Under the pieces are notes generated by a model, which saw only the letters and a list, made by a program, of their open reading frames with translations, was not told where the DNA came from and made no database searches. Shown here piece by piece: positions 25,293-33,699 of a stretch of DNA of 64,000 bases. Position 1 is the first letter of the stretch. The number at the start of each line of letters is the position of its first letter. Source of the stretch: Mycobacterium parmense (GTDB taxonomy: Bacteria; Actinomycetota; Actinomycetes; Mycobacteriales; Mycobacteriaceae); NCBI RefSeq assembly GCF_010730575.1, contig NZ_AP022614.1:3906001-3970000 (forward strand), in the 5' to 3' direction. Both the position numbers and the translations under genes were made by a program.

Positions 25293-26642
25293 CTACTCGA
25301 ACAGCACCGCGGCGTTGAGATAACCGGTCGGGTCCAGCGCCGCCTTGACCGTCCGCATCGCGGCGATGTCGGCGGGCTCTCGCGACATCGCCAGATAAGG
25401 CCGTTTGCGGCTGCCGACACCGTGCTCGGAGCTGACGTTGCCGCCGCACCCGGCGATCAAGTTCATCATCGGTTCGTACAGCGCCTGCTCCCGGTCGGGC
25501 GGGCAGCGCAGGACGTTGAGGTGCAGGTTGCCCTCGCCGACATGGCCGAACAACACCGGCAGCGCGCCGGGAGCGCGCTCGTCGATCAAACCGACCGCCT
25601 CCCTTGCGAATTCGCCGATCGCCGACAACGGCAACGAGACGTCGAACTTCAGCGGCGGACCGTACACGCCGAGCACGTCGGCGAGCGACTCGCGTACCTG
25701 CCACAACCGTTGCTGGGCGGCAACATCCACGCCGACGGCGGGTTCGCCGCACAGCCGCACCGCCTCCAGCAGGTCGGCAAGCCGCTCCGTCTGGTCGTGG
25801 TCGGCGGCCAACTCCACCAGCAACAGCCACTCCGCCGGCACGGGGGCACCCACCCCCGCGTGCTCGCGGGTCAGCGCCGCGCCCCGACCGTCGATCAGCT
25901 CCAGCGCGGCGATCCCGTCGACCTCCCGAAACGTCCGCCCCGCATCCACCAGGGCCTCGATGTCGTCGAAGCCGCAGATCGCGGTCACCCGGTGCGACGG
26001 GACGGGGTGCAGCCGCAGGTCGAGCGCTGTGATCACGCCGAGCGTGCCCTCTGCCCCGACGAACAGCGCCGGCAGGTCGTAGCCGGTGTTGTCCTGGTTC
26101 ACCCGGCTGTGGCGGCGCAGCAGCGAACCGTCGGGCAACGCGACCTGCATCCCGACCACCTGTTCGCCCATGTTGCCGTAGCGGACCGTGCGCAAGCCGC
26201 CGGCGTTGGTCGACGCCATGCCCCCGATGGTCGCGGTGTCACGGGCGGCCAGGTCCACGCCGAACACCAGGCCGGCCGCGATCGCGGCCTGTTGCACCGC
26301 GGCCAGCGTGACCCCCGCCTCGGCCCCGATGCGGCGCTCGACGGTGTCGACGTCGGTGATGGCGCGCAAGCGCTCGGTGGACAGCAGCACGTCGTCGTGC
26401 TCGGGGACGGCGCCGGCGACCAACGAGGTGCGACCGCCCTGCACGGTCACGTGCGCGCCCGCGTCGCGGCACACGCGCAGCACCCCGGCGACCTGCTCGG
26501 CCGAGCCGGGCCTGACCAGGGCGCCGGCCCGGCCCCGGTAGCGGCCGGTGTAGTCGACGCTGCGCGCCGCGAGCACGTCGGGATCGGTGACGACATGGTT
26601 CGAGCCGACAATGGCTTTCAGGTCCTCGAGGCTGCCGGGCAT
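25293..26642 (-). CDS. FAD-linked oxidase (D-lactate/glycolate dehydrogenase family), Rv0161 homologue
   Basis: A 449-residue PCMH-type FAD-binding oxidase: an FAD-binding-4 domain (VTVQGGRTSLVAGAVPE, GGMASTNAGGLRTVRYGN) followed by the FAD-oxidase C-terminal domain with GHVGEGNLHLNVL and SSEHGVGSRKRPYL. The family oxidises 2-hydroxyacids; the exact acid is unknown. The length equals that of Rv0161 as I recall it. It is the right conserved border of the accessory block. Confidence 0.9.
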   Translation of the reverse strand: MPGSLEDLKAIVGSNHVVTDPDVLAARSVDYTGRYRGRAGALVRPGSAEQVAGVLRVCRDAGAHVTVQGGRTSLVAGAVPEHDDVLLSTERLRAITDVDTVERRIGAEAGVTLAAVQQAAIAAGLVFGVDLAARDTATIGGMASTNAGGLRTVRYGNMGEQVVGMQVALPDGSLLRRHSRVNQDNTGYDLPALFVGAEGTLGVITALDLRLHPVPSHRVTAICGFDDIEALVDAGRTFREVDGIAALELIDGRGAALTREHAGVGAPVPAEWLLLVELAADHDQTERLADLLEAVRLCGEPAVGVDVAAQQRLWQVRESLADVLGVYGPPLKFDVSLPLSAIGEFAREAVGLIDERAPGALPVLFGHVGEGNLHLNVLRCPPDREQALYEPMMNLIAGCGGNVSSEHGVGSRKRPYLAMSREPADIAAMRTVKAALDPTGYLNAAVLFE

Positions 26643-26711
26643 GCTCGCGGTTATAGCACCGCTTGCGGCGGGTCCCGGCGCCGGTGCGCGAAAGCAGCCT
26701 CGGGAAAAACC

Positions 26712-27452
26712 CTAGAACTCCTTGTGGTTGACGTCGGTCACCAGCCCGCCGTCCATGACGAACTCGCTGCCGGTCGCATAGGAGGATTCGTCGCTGGCCA
26801 GGAACACCACGAACGTCGCGACCTCCCGCACCTCGCCCGGCCGGCCCATCGGGATGGTGACCAGGTCCTCGGGCAGGTGCGCGGTCATCGGGGTGCGGAT
26901 GAAGCCCGGGTGGATCGAATTGACCCGAATGTTCAACGGCGCCAACTCCAATGCGGCCGACTTGGCCAGCCCGCGCACCCCCCACTTCGACGCGACATAC
27001 GGGTGCACCGCCGGGGCGCCACGCAGGCCCTCGATGGACGACACGTTGATGATCGAGCCCCCGCCGGCCGCGGTCATCGGCTCGACGGCCACCCGCATGC
27101 CCAGGAAGGTGCCCGTCAGGTTGACGTCGATCACCCGCTGCCACTTGCCCAGGTCGAAATTCTTGAGTTGCCCGAGCGCGACGGTGCCGGCGTTGTTCAC
27201 CAGCACGTTGAGCTTTCCGAACTCGCCGACGGCCGTGGCGACCGCGGCGTCCCACTGGTCGGGCTGGGTGACGTCGAGGTGCACATAACGCGCGGAGTCA
27301 CCGATCTCGTCGGCCAGCGCCTTGCCCTGGTCGTCGAGGATGTCGCCGATCACCACCTTGGCGCCCTCCTCGACCAGCAGCCGCGCGTCTTCGGCGCCCA
27401 TGCCGCCGGCGCCGCCACTGATCAGCGCTACCTTGCCGTCTACCCGTCCCAC
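26712..27452 (-). CDS. SDR of the 3-alpha/20-beta-hydroxysteroid dehydrogenase (FabG3) type
   Basis: A 246-residue classical SDR: SGGAGGMGAEDARLLVEEGA (cofactor loop), DVTQPDQWD (Asp after beta-3, NAD preference), NNAG, INVSSIEGL and YVASKWGVRG (catalytic Ser-Tyr-Lys). It closely resembles the mycobacterial 3-alpha-(20-beta)-hydroxysteroid dehydrogenase group; the true substrate may be steroid-like or another secondary alcohol. It lies 15 bases after the dehydrogenase gene at 27468 on the same strand, and the two probably form an operon. Confidence 0.88.
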   Translation of the reverse strand: MGRVDGKVALISGGAGGMGAEDARLLVEEGAKVVIGDILDDQGKALADEIGDSARYVHLDVTQPDQWDAAVATAVGEFGKLNVLVNNAGTVALGQLKNFDLGKWQRVIDVNLTGTFLGMRVAVEPMTAAGGGSIINVSSIEGLRGAPAVHPYVASKWGVRGLAKSAALELAPLNIRVNSIHPGFIRTPMTAHLPEDLVTIPMGRPGEVREVATFVVFLASDESSYATGSEFVMDGGLVTDVNHKEF

Positions 27453-27467
27453 GCGGGTCTCCTTTCG

Positions 27468-28568
27468 TTAGGTGCTCACCAAAGCGTTTGGTGCATAGAG
27501 GCCTTTGCCGGTGACGAGCGGCAGGTCCAGCGTCGTTCTGATGCCGGGCGGTGCCGCGATGACATCAGGGATCGAATTCACGATGCGACCGGCCGCGCCG
27601 GCGATCGCGGCATGGTTGTGGTCGCCCTTGCGACTGGTCGGCACGATGTCCACGGCGTAGGACGGCTCGCCGGTGATCTCGACGCGGTAGGAACCGCCAC
27701 CGGCGGCGGGCTGCGGCAGGTCGGGCCGCAGGTCCGGTCGCAGGCGGGTGACGTGCTCGATGACGATCGCCGGGTGGCCTTTGACCATCCCGCGGATCTC
27801 GAACTGGAGCACCGCGAGCGTGCCCTTGGCCACCCGCCCCACCGCGATGTCGAAGTCCTCCGGAGCCGGCTCGCGCTGGTAGGACTCGGTGATCTCATCG
27901 ACCTCGATGCCCAGGCCCGCCGCCAGCTGCCGGATGGCCGTTCCCCACGCAATGCTGAGGACGCCCGGCGCCAGCAGCATCGGCACCTCGTCCAGGGGCT
28001 TGGCGAACCCCATGTAGTCCATCACCTCGGTGCCGTTGTAGGACGCGTAGTCGTGAATCTCCATGCAGCGCACCTGCTCGACGCGCTGACAGGTCCCGGC
28101 CAGCGCGAACGGGATCAGGTCGTTCGCGAACCCAGGGTCCACACCGGTGATGAAGATGCTCGAACCACCTTGCCGGGCAGCATCTTCCACGCGGTTGATG
28201 TATTTTTCGGGCATCACGCCCCACGGGTACTGCAGCAACCCGGGCGAGGAACCCACCACGTTGATGCCCGCGGCCAGGATGCGCATGACGTCGGCCATCG
28301 CGTCGGGCAGGCGGGTGTCGCCCATCGCGCAGTAGACGATGCAGTCGGGCCGGGCGGCGATCAGGGCGTCCAGGTCGCCGACGGCCGCGACACCGGTGGC
28401 GGTGGGCGCGTCCAGGCCGACACCGCACAGCTCTCCGGCGTCCTTGCCCACCTTCTCAGGCGACGACACGCACACCCCGGTCAACTCGAACTGCGGGTTG
28501 GTGATGAGCTCGGCGAGGGCGAGCCCTCCGACGTTCCCGGTACCGACGTGCGCGACGCGGATCGCCAT
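27468..28568 (-). CDS. NAD(P)-binding DapB/2,4-diaminopentanoate dehydrogenase-like protein
   Basis: A 366-residue Rossmann-fold protein starting AIRVAHVGTGNVGGLALAEL. The N-terminal fold resembles dihydrodipicolinate reductase, and the whole resembles the mycobacterial dihydrodipicolinate-reductase-like group that is commonly found next to steroid or lipid genes (inference). No lysine-pathway neighbours are present, so a true DapB role is unlikely. The ATG at 28568 follows GGAGAC; the frame is open further upstream but only over the divergent promoter and the next gene. Confidence 0.8.
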   Translation of the reverse strand: MAIRVAHVGTGNVGGLALAELITNPQFELTGVCVSSPEKVGKDAGELCGVGLDAPTATGVAAVGDLDALIAARPDCIVYCAMGDTRLPDAMADVMRILAAGINVVGSSPGLLQYPWGVMPEKYINRVEDAARQGGSSIFITGVDPGFANDLIPFALAGTCQRVEQVRCMEIHDYASYNGTEVMDYMGFAKPLDEVPMLLAPGVLSIAWGTAIRQLAAGLGIEVDEITESYQREPAPEDFDIAVGRVAKGTLAVLQFEIRGMVKGHPAIVIEHVTRLRPDLRPDLPQPAAGGGSYRVEITGEPSYAVDIVPTSRKGDHNHAAIAGAAGRIVNSIPDVIAAPPGIRTTLDLPLVTGKGLYAPNALVST

Positions 28569-28676
28569 TTCAGTCTCCGTCCCGTTGCAGCCTGGAAAAA
28601 CTTTTCTAGACACTAGTCCACTAATTTTGTGGCGGGTACCACCCGGGATCGATCCGGCAGGCACAATGAGGCGCTG
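28569..28676. promoter_or_regulatory. Divergent promoter region
   Basis: The 108-base gap between the minus-strand dehydrogenase and the plus-strand hydrolase holds an AT-rich core at about 28595-28630. The pentamer CACTA occurs twice, at 28611 and 28619, around a central ACTAGT. This is a plausible regulator-binding site, but I see no clean dyad. Confidence 0.35.
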
Positions 28677-29591
28677 ATGACACAACGCGAAGACGTCCAG
28701 TTCACCTCGGGCCGCGACCGGATCAGCGCGTGGCTCTACCGACCCGCCGGTGGCACCGGGCCCGTGCCGCTGCTGGTGATGGCGCACGGCCTCGGCGCGG
28801 TGCGCACGATGCGACTCGACGCCTACGCCGAGCGATTCAGCGCGGCCGGCTACGCCTGCCTGGTGTTCGACTACCGCAACTTCGGCGACAGCGGGGGCAG
28901 CCCCCGCCAACTGATCGACATCGGCATGCAGCTCGCGGACTGGTCGGCGGCGGTCGACTACGCCCGCACCCTCGACGGCATCGATCACCGGCGAATTGGA
29001 TTGTGGGGCACGTCATTCGGCGGAGGACACGTGATCGCCACCGCGGCCCGGCTGCCGGGCATCGCGGCCGCCGTGGCGCAGTGCCCCTTCACCGACGGAC
29101 TGGCCTCGGCGCGCACGATCACCAACCCGTGGGCCACCGCGCGCATCTTCGCGCGCGCGGTGCGCGACGTCGTCGCGAGCCGGCTGGGCAGGCCGCCCGT
29201 CATGGTCGCCACGGCGGGCCGGCCCGGCGACACGGCGTTGATGAACACCCCCGACGCCTATTCGGGTTACCTGAGGCTGGTGCCGGCGGGCGCGCAGCTG
29301 ACCAACGAGGTGGCGGCCCGAATCGCCTTGCACGTCATGACCTACCGGCCGGGTCGCTCAACCTCACAGATCGCCTGCCCGATCCTGTTCTGCGTGTGCG
29401 AGACCGACTCGGTGGCACCCGCGGCACCCACGCTGCGATACGCGGCCAGGGCTCCCCGCGGCGTGGTGAAGACCTATCCCGACGGCCATTTCGGGATTTA
29501 CGTCGACGACGCCTTCGACCGAGCCGTCCGCGACCAAATCGCATTCCTGGACGAACACCTGAAACCTCGGGCGCTTAATTCGGAAAAATAG
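28677..29591 (+). CDS. Alpha/beta-hydrolase (dienelactone hydrolase/prolyl oligopeptidase-like)
   Basis: A 304-residue alpha/beta-hydrolase: MAHGLGAVRTMRLDAYAERF, VFDYRNFGDSGG and the nucleophile elbow GLWGTSFGGGHV (G-T-S-F-G), with late acid in CVCETDSVAP and histidine in YPDGHFGIY. The natural substrate is unknown. I use the ATG at 28677, which follows a GAGG. It is divergent from the dehydrogenase/SDR pair and 75 bases before the PE4-type gene. It has no counterpart between Rv0160c and Rv0161 in H37Rv as I recall it. Confidence 0.85.
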   Translation: MTQREDVQFTSGRDRISAWLYRPAGGTGPVPLLVMAHGLGAVRTMRLDAYAERFSAAGYACLVFDYRNFGDSGGSPRQLIDIGMQLADWSAAVDYARTLDGIDHRRIGLWGTSFGGGHVIATAARLPGIAAAVAQCPFTDGLASARTITNPWATARIFARAVRDVVASRLGRPPVMVATAGRPGDTALMNTPDAYSGYLRLVPAGAQLTNEVAARIALHVMTYRPGRSTSQIACPILFCVCETDSVAPAAPTLRYAARAPRGVVKTYPDGHFGIYVDDAFDRAVRDQIAFLDEHLKPRALNSEK

Positions 29592-29666
29592 GCAAACGGC
29601 CTTATTGGGAACGGCGCGGCTCTACCCTGCGTGGAGGTCCCGGTCTTTGCGAGAAAGGACGGGAAG

Positions 29667-31154
29667 ATGTCGTATCTGGTGACGGCCCCGGCGATTCTGG
29701 CGTCCACGGCCGACGATGTCGCATCCATCGGTTCGACGATCAGCGCGGCCGGCGCGAATGCCGCCGGCCCGACAACCGGTTTGATGGCCGCGGCGGGCGA
29801 CGAGGTGTCGGTGGCCATCACCGACGTCTTCACCGCGTACGGCCGCCAATACCAGGCGTTCGTCTCGCGGGCCTCGGCGTTCCACAGCGCGTTCACCCAA
29901 GCCCTGACCACCGCGGCGAACAGCTACGCCCATGCCGAGTACGCCGGCGCGGGTCTGTTGTCGAGCGAGCTGGGCGTGCCGATGGGCGCCCTGCCGGGCC
30001 AGGGCACCAGCGCGGGCTCCGTCGCGCTGACGTCGGCGGCGAGGTCGATCCCCGGAGACCCTCTGTACGCGTTGATCATGGGGTACACCAGCCTCGCGGA
30101 ACCCGACTCGGTGTACCTCAACGCCATCACCAACGCGTTCCTGCAGCCGCGGTTCGCGCCCAACTTCATCCAGGGCGTGTTCACCCCCGAGCAGTTCTGG
30201 CCGGTCACCCCGCAACTCGGCAATCTGACCTTCGGCCAGTCCCTCGCCCAGGGCATCCCCCTGTTACACAACGCGATCACCACCACGTTGACCAACCCGC
30301 TCAACAGTGCCGTGGTGTTCGGCTACTCGCAGAGCGCCACCATCGCCACCTACGAGATCAACGCCCTCATGGCGGCCGGTTCTCCCTACACGGGTCAGCT
30401 GTCCTTCGTGCTCGTCGGCAATCCGAACAATCCCGTCGGCGGCATCCTCGAACGTTTCCCCGGTTTCTACATCCCGTTCCTGGATGTGGCGTTCAACGGC
30501 GCGACCCCGCCGAATTCGCCGTATCCGACCAGCATCTTCACCGCGCAGTACGACGGCATCGCCGACCTGCCGCAATATCCGCTCAACCTGGTCTCAGATC
30601 TCAATGCCTTCATGGGCTACTTCTTCGTACACGACCAGTACCCGATGATGAGCGCCGGCCAGGTCGCCAACGCCGTGCCGCTCCCGACGTCGCCGGGCTA
30701 CACCGGCAACACCGCGTACTACATGCTGATGACCCAGAACCTGCCGCTGCTGGAACCGATCCGCGACATCCCCTACGCGGGGCCGCCGATCGCCGACATC
30801 TTCCAGCCCGACCTGCGGGTGCTGGTCGACATGGGCTACGCCGGTTACGGACCCGGCTACGACTACGCGAACATCCCCACCCCGGCCGGGCTCTTCTCGG
30901 TGCCGAACCCGTTCACGATCATCCCGGATCTCGCCCTGGGCGCCGTGCAGGGACCCTACGGCGCGGCCGTCGAGATCGGGGTCGAGTCGGGGTTGGCCTC
31001 GCCGTCGCTGTTCCCCGACACCTACCCGTGGGTTCCGTCGACCGACCCGCAGCTGACCTTCCCGATCATCCAGTCGAGCACCACACTGTTGTCGCTGCTG
31101 AGCGGCGGTGCCGGGAGCGTGCTGGACCTCATTCCGGCGCCGAACTTCGGGTGA
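29667..31154 (+). CDS. PE4: PE-PPE-domain serine hydrolase, PE4-like
   Basis: A 495-residue cell-envelope or secreted protein. The N-terminal PE domain covers about residues 1-95 and ends with the type VII secretion motif YxxxD/E as YAHAE. The C-terminal PE-PPE domain has an alpha/beta-hydrolase fold with the nucleophile motif GYSQSA at about residue 218. Such proteins act as esterases or lipases at the cell surface. The ATG at 29667 starts SYLVTAP, the usual PE start, after GAAAGGAC. It is first of a tandem pair with the PE3-type gene. Confidence 0.9.
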   Translation: MSYLVTAPAILASTADDVASIGSTISAAGANAAGPTTGLMAAAGDEVSVAITDVFTAYGRQYQAFVSRASAFHSAFTQALTTAANSYAHAEYAGAGLLSSELGVPMGALPGQGTSAGSVALTSAARSIPGDPLYALIMGYTSLAEPDSVYLNAITNAFLQPRFAPNFIQGVFTPEQFWPVTPQLGNLTFGQSLAQGIPLLHNAITTTLTNPLNSAVVFGYSQSATIATYEINALMAAGSPYTGQLSFVLVGNPNNPVGGILERFPGFYIPFLDVAFNGATPPNSPYPTSIFTAQYDGIADLPQYPLNLVSDLNAFMGYFFVHDQYPMMSAGQVANAVPLPTSPGYTGNTAYYMLMTQNLPLLEPIRDIPYAGPPIADIFQPDLRVLVDMGYAGYGPGYDYANIPTPAGLFSVPNPFTIIPDLALGAVQGPYGAAVEIGVESGLASPSLFPDTYPWVPSTDPQLTFPIIQSSTTLLSLLSGGAGSVLDLIPAPNFG

Positions 31155-31249
31155 GGTGAAATTCCCCAACCGCCGGACGAACCCGGACGAGCGTTCTAGT
31201 CTCGATTGACACCGGGTGCCGGCGGTTTCGGGGAGGAGACCGGGGAAAC

Positions 31250-32722
31250 ATGTCGTATCTGGTCACCAGTCCCGAGGCGCTGACGGCAACGGCCGCCGAC
31301 GTGCAACGAATCGGGTCGGCCCTGCGCGCCGCCGCCGGCGAGGCCTCCGGTCCTACCACCGGGGTGGCCGCGGCGGCCGAGGACGAGGTGTCGCTGGCGA
31401 TCGCGCGGCTGTTCGGCGCGTTCGGCCAGCAGTATCAGGCGGTCCTGACCGACGCCGCGGCCTTCCACAGTCAGTTCACCCAGACGCTGTCCGCCGCGAG
31501 CACCACCTACGCACAGGCCGAGACCGCGGCCGCCGGACTGGTGTCGGGCGAGGTCGCACCCCTGCGGGCGCTGCTGTCGCCGACCACCGGGGGCGCGCTC
31601 GAGAGCGTCAGCAGGTTCCCCCCGTTGTCGACCACGCTGATCTCACCGGTGACGGCCCTGATCATGGGCGGCGCCCACAATCCGGGCCCGATCCCGTCGT
31701 ACATCGCGGCCGTCGACAGCGCCTACATCCAGCCGGTCGTCGCGGGCGCCGCCGCCCTGGGCGTGTACACACCCGAGCAGTTCTGGCCGGCCACCCCCGA
31801 GCTCGGCAACACGCTGACGTTCGGCCAGTCCGTCGCCCAGGGCGTGAGCCTGCTCAACAGCGCGATCAACACCCAACTCACGGCGGGCCACAGCGCCCTG
31901 GTGTTCGGCTACTCCGAGAGCGCCACCGTCGCCACCAACGAGATCCGGGCGCTCATGGCGCTGCCCCTCGCCCAGCAGCCCACCGCCGGCCAGCTCGCGT
32001 TCACGCTCGTCGGCGACCCGAACAACCCCGTCGGGGGCCTGCTCGAGCGCTTCCCCGGCTTCTACGTTCCGGGCCTCGACGTGGCCTTCAACGGCGCGAC
32101 ACCCCAGTCGCCTTGGGCCACAAGCATTTACACGATCCAGTACGACGGCTTCGCCGACTTCCCGCAGTACCCGCTCAACTTCCTGTCGGATCTCAACTCG
32201 CTGATGGGCATCTCGCTGCACAGCGACTACCCGTGGCTGACGGCCAACCAGGTGGCCAACGCGGTGCTGCTCCCGACCTCGGGCGGCAACACGAACTACT
32301 ACATGTTCATGACCCAGAATCTGCCGCTGCTGGACCCGATCCGGCAGATCCCCTACGTCGGCAATCCGCTCGCCGACCTCGTCCAGCCCGACCTGCGGGT
32401 GATCGTCGACATGGGCTACGCCGACTACGGAGCGGGTGCCAACTACGCCAACGTCCCCACCCCGGCAGGCCTGTTCGCGATACCCAACCCGTTCACCGTG
32501 ATCCCCGACCTCGGGACGGGAGCCGTGCAGGGCGTGCAGGCCGCGCTCGTGGACGTCGGGGCGCTCCCGCAGTCCGCGCTGCCGAACGCCTACCCCTATG
32601 TGCCGTCGCTGGACCCGGGACTCAACGTGTCCTTCGGTCAGTCGAGCGCGACGCTGTTGTCGGTCCTGAGCGGCGACGTCGGCAGCGTCCTCGAGCTCAT
32701 TCCGCCGCCAAACCTGAGCTGA
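31250..32722 (+). CDS. PE3: PE-PPE-domain serine hydrolase, PE3-like
   Basis: A 490-residue paralogue of the preceding gene: PE domain with secretion motif YAQAE near residue 88, then a PE-PPE hydrolase domain with GYSESA near residue 220. The two proteins align over nearly their whole length, including TPEQFWP, QPDLRVIVDMGYADYG and the tail SVLELIPPPN. A tandem duplication is the simple explanation. A strong GGGGAGGAG lies before the ATG. Its 3' end overlaps the convergent TetR gene by 26 bases. Confidence 0.9.
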   Translation: MSYLVTSPEALTATAADVQRIGSALRAAAGEASGPTTGVAAAAEDEVSLAIARLFGAFGQQYQAVLTDAAAFHSQFTQTLSAASTTYAQAETAAAGLVSGEVAPLRALLSPTTGGALESVSRFPPLSTTLISPVTALIMGGAHNPGPIPSYIAAVDSAYIQPVVAGAAALGVYTPEQFWPATPELGNTLTFGQSVAQGVSLLNSAINTQLTAGHSALVFGYSESATVATNEIRALMALPLAQQPTAGQLAFTLVGDPNNPVGGLLERFPGFYVPGLDVAFNGATPQSPWATSIYTIQYDGFADFPQYPLNFLSDLNSLMGISLHSDYPWLTANQVANAVLLPTSGGNTNYYMFMTQNLPLLDPIRQIPYVGNPLADLVQPDLRVIVDMGYADYGAGANYANVPTPAGLFAIPNPFTVIPDLGTGAVQGVQAALVDVGALPQSALPNAYPYVPSLDPGLNVSFGQSSATLLSVLSGDVGSVLELIPPPNLS

Positions 32723-33377
32723 CCTCGCGTCCCCGGGCGTTCGGGGTCCCCAGCGGCGACGTCTGGCGGACCGCGTCGTCGCGAATCAGCCCCCGCAGCA
32801 GCGCCGTGCTGAACTCGGCGGCGATCTCCTTGGCGCTGCGGCGCCCGCTCGGCCGCAGCCACCGGTACGCGCCGAGCGTCATGCCGATGTAGCCGAGCGC
32901 CAGGACGTGGGAGTCGCACTCGTAGAACTCGCCGCTGGCGATGCCCCGGTCGATCAGGCCGTGCACATGCTCGTAGACCTGGGTCTCCTTCTCGCGGACC
33001 GCTGCGACCTGTTCCTCGGAGAACCACTCGGTGATGTAGGGCTGCTCCTGGAAGTACACCGCCGCGCCCTCGGGGTTGGCGGCGATCTGGTCGAGCAGCC
33101 GGACGGTGTATTGGTACAGCGCCTCGCGGGCCGACATCGTGGGGTCGTCGTGGACGGCGGCCAGGGTGCGCTCGGCGGCCTGCTGATAGATGTCGTAGAG
33201 GATCAGCGACTTGCTGGCGTAGTAGTGGTAGACCGTCGCCTTGTTCAGGCCGATCACGTCGGCCACGTCGTCCATCCGGGTGCCGTGATAACCGCGTGCG
33301 GCGAACAGCTTGGTGGCCACGGCCAGCAACTCTTCGCGGCGCGTCAGCCCGTTGGGGGCGCTGCTGTCGGATGGCAT
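32697..33377 (-). CDS. TetR-family regulator, Rv0158 homologue
   Basis: A 226-residue TetR protein. The helix-turn-helix is at about residues 11-58 (RREELLAVATKLFAARGYHGTRMDDVADVIGLNKATVYHYYASK in outline: recognition helix LNKATVYHYY). The ligand domain contains YFQEQPYITEWFS and ALGYIGMTLGAYRWLRP. I use the ATG at 33377 (PSDSSAPNG), two codons inside a GTG alternative at 33383. It diverges from the 41-residue gene at 33550, with an AACNNGTT-type dyad between them. Confidence 0.9.
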   Translation of the reverse strand: MPSDSSAPNGLTRREELLAVATKLFAARGYHGTRMDDVADVIGLNKATVYHYYASKSLILYDIYQQAAERTLAAVHDDPTMSAREALYQYTVRLLDQIAANPEGAAVYFQEQPYITEWFSEEQVAAVREKETQVYEHVHGLIDRGIASGEFYECDSHVLALGYIGMTLGAYRWLRPSGRRSAKEIAAEFSTALLRGLIRDDAVRQTSPLGTPNARGREVSSGLAAE

Positions 33378-33440
33378 CTGCACTCACTATCGTCACAGCC
33401 GGCCGGGCCGGCCGGACCCGTGGGCAAGGTTAATGATCAA

Positions 33441-33454
33441 TCAACTGGTTGGAC
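33441..33454. promoter_or_regulatory. Candidate TetR operator, ATCAACTGGTTGGA
   Basis: An AAC-NN-GTT dyad (CAAC-TG-GTTG) 64 bases before the TetR gene and about 96 before the microprotein gene. It fits the TNNAACNNGTTNNA consensus of KstR at all fixed positions but the first. It may be the site for the adjacent TetR or a degenerate KstR site. Confidence 0.4.
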
Positions 33455-33549
33455 AGTCTAGGCAAACGCCGGGTACCGCCCCGACACCGATGGGACTAGA
33501 CTCGCTGACGAGCTTCGGTCGCGACTAAAGGGACTAAAGGGGTGGACCA

Positions 33550-33675
33550 ATGGATCCGAGTCCGGACTACGACGGCAGCGACGAAATCGAGTTCTTCTTC
33601 CGCTACGTTCCCTGGGGTCTGCGCGGCGTGGTGGACGGCAACGGCTACCCGCCACCCGCCTACCCGCCCGTCTGA
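33550..33675 (+). CDS. 41-residue conserved microprotein, Rv0157A homologue
   Basis: A short gene (42 codons with stop). The protein is acidic at the start (DPSPDYDGSDEIE), has an aromatic core FFFRYVPWGLRGVVDG and a Pro/Tyr tail YPPPAYPPV. A tandem 9-base repeat GACTAAAGG at 33523-33540 ends in AAAGGGGTGG, a good ribosome site before the ATG. H37Rv has a similar small gene (Rv0157A) at the same place between the TetR gene and pntB. Function unknown; no transmembrane helix is evident. It converges with pntB 24 bases away. Confidence 0.75.
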   Translation: MDPSPDYDGSDEIEFFFRYVPWGLRGVVDGNGYPPPAYPPV

Positions 33676-33699
33676 TCGGGCCCCCGGGCCAGCAGGGCT

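Noticed and set aside
25422..28616. A 1064-codon plus-strand open frame
   Set aside because: It lies antisense to the FAD oxidase, SDR and DapB-like genes, is His/Arg/Gln-rich and has no domain; high-GC codon bias keeps the antisense frame open.
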